In this document: positions 6,582 through 8,123 of the stretch, one piece after another | Layout of the letters: each line of letters begins with the position of its first letter | How positions within the stretch are numbered: position 1 is the stretch's first letter | Assembly (NCBI RefSeq): GCF_937915125.1 | Contig: NZ_CALDMP010000064.1 | Span: 1-8,123, forward strand | DNA: 8,123 bases | Direction: 5' to 3' | Source of the DNA: an uncultured Ruminococcus sp. | GTDB taxonomy: Bacteria; Bacillota; Clostridia; Oscillospirales; Ruminococcaceae | Program-made: the position numbers and the translations under genes | The notes under the pieces: generated by a model | What the model was told of the DNA's origin: nothing | The model's database searches: none | What the model saw: the letters and a program-made list of their open reading frames with translations, nothing else

Positions 6582-6632
6582 TTCGTTATATTGTGTTGTG
6601 AGCACTGCCTCGTCTGTGCCCATCCATATATT

Positions 6633-6660
6633 ATTATAAGCTTTTTTGCAGAAAATGCAA
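6633..6660 (-). promoter_or_regulatory. ackA promoter
   Basis: Read leftward, a consensus -10 box TATAAT (6638-6633) lies 16 nt after TTGCAT (6660-6655), a weak -35 box. Transcription would start near 6626, giving a leader of about 98 nt before the ackA ATG. The -35 region lies within TTGCA-N5-TGCAA (6646-6660), an inverted repeat that a regulator could bind. Confidence 0.7.
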
Positions 6661-6712
6661 GAGGTTTACAGAAATTCCCCTGAAAAAGGCTGTAAATTTT
6701 TCGTTTTCTGCA
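6646..6712. promoter_or_regulatory. Nested dyad in the ackA-tmcAL divergent control region
   Basis: The outer arms TGCAGAAAA (6647-6655) and TTTTCTGCA (6704-6712) enclose the inner arms TTTACAG (6665-6671) and CTGTAAA (6690-6696), and the two pairs are centred within about 1 nt of each other. T5 follows the inner arm at 6697-6701. The block covers the ackA -35 box and ends 8 nt before the tmcAL ribosome site. It could be an operator for either gene or an RNA hairpin in the tmcAL leader. I see no convincing tmcAL promoter in this 204-nt gap. Confidence 0.4.
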
Positions 6713-6732
6713 TAGATTCTGGAGGATTCTAC

Positions 6733-7947
6733 ATGAAAATCAGCGGTATTATCTGCGAATACAATCCCCTGCACAACGGCCATCTCTACCACCTGGAACA
6801 GGTGCGGCAGGCTGGCACAGAGGGCATCGTTGCCGTCATGAGCGGCAATTTCGTCCAGCGGGGCGATGCCGCCATTCTGGACAAATTCACCCGTGCCAAG
6901 CTGGCGATCCAGGGCGGCGTAGATCTGGTGCTGGAGCTGCCCGTGCCCTATGCCCTGGCGCCGGCGGAAAATTTCGCCATGGGCGGCGTGGCGCTTCTGA
7001 CAGCACTGGGCAATGTCCAGGAAATTTCTTTCGGCAGCGAATGCGGCAGCATCCGGCTTTTGTCCCAGGCGGCACAGGCATGCCGTGTCTGCAAGACAGA
7101 ATATGCCGATGTCATGGACGATTTTCTGCGTTCCGGCTATTCCTATCCGGAGGTGCTCTCACAAATGGTGACGCAGCTCTACGGAAAGGACACCGCAGAT
7201 GTCCTGCGCCAGCCCAACAACACCCTCGCCATCGCCTATCTCAACGCCATAGAAGAAATGCACAGTCCCCTGCGCCCTGTCACCATCCAGCGAAAGGGCG
7301 CAGGTCATAACAGTGCCCAGCCTGCCCAGGATGGCACCGCAAGCGCCACCTACATCCGGCAGTTTTTCTCCGAAGGAGGCGACTGCCGGCGTATGATGCC
7401 ATCCTATGCCTGGCACGCCCTCCGGGATGCCAGTCTCGCAGGACACACCGGCTCTATGCAGAATCTGGAGCGGCTCATTCTGTACAAGCTGCGCACCACA
7501 GACCCGGACGAACTGCGCAGCATCGCCGAGGTGGGTCAGGGACTGGAGCACCGGCTGTATAAGGCAAAGCGTGCATCCTCTCTGGAGGAACTGCTGCAAA
7601 GCATCCAGACAAAGCGCTATCCCATGGCACGCCTGCGCCGGATCCTGCTGCACATTCTCCTGGACATTCGCACGGCGGACATGCAGCAGTATCCGCCCTA
7701 TGGCAGAATCCTCGCCTTCAACGACAAGGGACGTGAAATTCTCCGGGATTCCAAGCAGAAGCGGCTCCTGCCTTTCTCCCACTCTCTGGCAGAGCTGGCG
7801 CATACCAGCCGGGAGGCAGGACGCTGTGCGGCGCTGGAATCCCAGTCCACGGATATCTATCAGCTGTCCCGCCGGGTGATCGGAAAAGGAGAATCCGATT
7901 TCCGCCGACATATCACCATGTCCCGGAAAGACGAGACGGAAAACTGA
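6733..7947 (+). CDS. tmcAL: tRNA(Met) cytidine acetate ligase (YlbM family)
   Basis: A 404-residue cytosolic enzyme of the TmcAL/YlbM family. In B. subtilis it activates acetate with ATP as acetyl-AMP and acetylates the wobble cytidine (C34) of elongator tRNA(Met) to ac4C. The N-terminal nucleotidyltransferase motif is EYNPLHNGH (9-17, HxGH type), followed by SGNFVQRGD (37-45) and KFTRAKLAI (51-59). Further on come SFGSE, QPNNTLAIAYLNAI, SATYIRQ and, in the C-terminal RNA-binding half, KRYPMARLRRILLHILL. The length is normal. I chose ATG 6733 because GGAGGA (6721-6726) lies 6 nt upstream and homology begins with MKISGIICEYNP. The frame extends upstream to 6646, but that part is promoter-like DNA. 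No T-rich terminator follows before the repeats at 7990. Confidence 0.95.
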   Translation: MKISGIICEYNPLHNGHLYHLEQVRQAGTEGIVAVMSGNFVQRGDAAILDKFTRAKLAIQGGVDLVLELPVPYALAPAENFAMGGVALLTALGNVQEISFGSECGSIRLLSQAAQACRVCKTEYADVMDDFLRSGYSYPEVLSQMVTQLYGKDTADVLRQPNNTLAIAYLNAIEEMHSPLRPVTIQRKGAGHNSAQPAQDGTASATYIRQFFSEGGDCRRMMPSYAWHALRDASLAGHTGSMQNLERLILYKLRTTDPDELRSIAEVGQGLEHRLYKAKRASSLEELLQSIQTKRYPMARLRRILLHILLDIRTADMQQYPPYGRILAFNDKGREILRDSKQKRLLPFSHSLAELAHTSREAGRCAALESQSTDIYQLSRRVIGKGESDFRRHITMSRKDETEN

Positions 7948-7989
7948 AGTAATTTAGAATAATAAATTTTGTTTGTCAGTATAATACCC

Positions 7990-8033
7990 CCTCCACCACC
8001 TATCGGCGGTCCCCCTCCCCTTTCAGGGGAGGC
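7990..8033 (+). repeat. REP-like double hairpin repeat, copy 1
   Basis: This intergenic repeat has two stems. Stem A is ACCACC (7995-8000) with GGCGGT (8005-8010), five of six pairs, loop TATC. Stem B is CCTCCCCT (8014-8021) with AGGGGAGG (8025-8032), perfect, loop TTC. It begins 42 nt after the tmcAL stop codon. Its inverted partner lies at 8077-8123. I recall closely similar sequences as dispersed repeats in gut Clostridia. The strand is given relative to copy 2. Confidence 0.85.
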
Positions 8034-8076
8034 TGAAAACGACCGTCTTTAACAAATTATAAATTTTTCAGATAAT

Positions 8077-8123
8077 GCCTCCCCTGAAAGGGGAGGGGGA
8101 CCATTGCGCAGCAATGGTGGAGG
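8077..8123 (-). repeat. REP-like double hairpin repeat, copy 2 (inverted)
   Basis: An inverted copy of the repeat at 7990-8033. 8077-8102 is the exact reverse complement of 8008-8033 (26 bp), and 8116-8123 is the exact reverse complement of 7990-7997. Stem B is CCTCCCCT (8078-8085) with AGGGGAGG (8089-8096), loop GAA. Stem A is ACCATTGC (8100-8107) with GCAATGGT (8111-8118), a perfect 8-bp stem with loop GCA that differs in sequence from stem A of copy 1. An AT-rich 43-nt spacer separates the copies. The repeat may continue past the window end. Confidence 0.85.

Noticed and set aside
6560..6592. TTGTCA ... TATATT as a rightward tmcAL promoter
   Set aside because: The spacer is 21 nt, too long for a sigma-A promoter, and it would lie within the ackA leader.
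5761..6639. 292-codon plus-strand open frame opposite ackA
   Set aside because: An antisense shadow of a fully convincing acetate kinase gene; its composition is Cys/His-rich without a family pattern.
6646..6732. N-terminal extension of the tmcAL frame
   Set aside because: It covers dyads and the ackA -35 box, has no ribosome site, and TmcAL homology starts at 6733 behind GGAGGA.
7159..7911. 250-codon minus-strand open frame opposite tmcAL
   Set aside because: An antisense shadow of tmcAL with no ribosome site or motif.
8014..8045. Stem B of copy 1 as the tmcAL intrinsic terminator
   Set aside because: The stem is strong but is followed by CTGAAAAC rather than a T-tract. It may block 3' decay but is not a standard terminator.
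7990..8123. CRISPR array or insertion-sequence ends
   Set aside because: There are only two copies, in inverted orientation, with internal hairpins; no spacers of regular size and no transposase gene between them.

Overview
The window looks like chromosomal DNA of an anaerobic, Gram-positive gut-type Clostridia member. Oscillospiraceae/Ruminococcus-like is my best guess. Three things point there: GC-rich codon use beside AT-rich sigma-A promoters and strong GGAGG-type ribosome sites; a lipoprotein and a DUF896 (YnzC-like) protein typical of Firmicutes; and the 'CCCCCTCCCC..GGGGAGG' intergenic repeats that I recall as common in gut Clostridia. This is inference; no rRNA or other marker gene is present.

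Layout. (1) From 4448 down to 133, a leftward transcription unit starts at a near-perfect sigma-A promoter (TTGACA-17-TATACT). It carries a two-domain lipoprotein, a HAD phosphatase, the wreck of a REP-associated tyrosine transposase (RAYT), a tRNA1(Val)-A37 N6-methyltransferase-like gene and a MATE efflux pump, and ends at a hairpin at 11-51. Spacing is tight: 30 nt, 1-13 nt, then 10 and 20 nt overlaps. (2) A rightward DUF896 gene (4622-4840) has its own promoter. It meets the leftward cytidine deaminase tail to tail, the two reading frames overlapping by 13 bp. (3) Acetate kinase (leftward, 5335-6528) ends in a clear intrinsic terminator just before the cytidine deaminase gene. (4) Acetate kinase is divergent from tmcAL (rightward, 6733-7947), the tRNA(Met) cytidine acetate ligase. 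Two acetate-consuming, ATP-dependent enzymes thus share one control region, which holds an ackA promoter, a leader hairpin and a nested dyad. (5) The right end (7990-8123) holds two inverted copies of a REP-like double hairpin repeat.

The genes are housekeeping or ordinary accessory genes, and I found no evidence of a new defence system or enzyme system. The points of most interest are the RAYT relic, with a 21-bp palindrome sitting at its internal deletion junction and a second small frame-breaking deletion; the dependence of the methyltransferase start region on that relic; the inverted REP-like pair, whose variable hairpin differs in sequence between copies but still pairs; and the ackA/tmcAL divergent arrangement.
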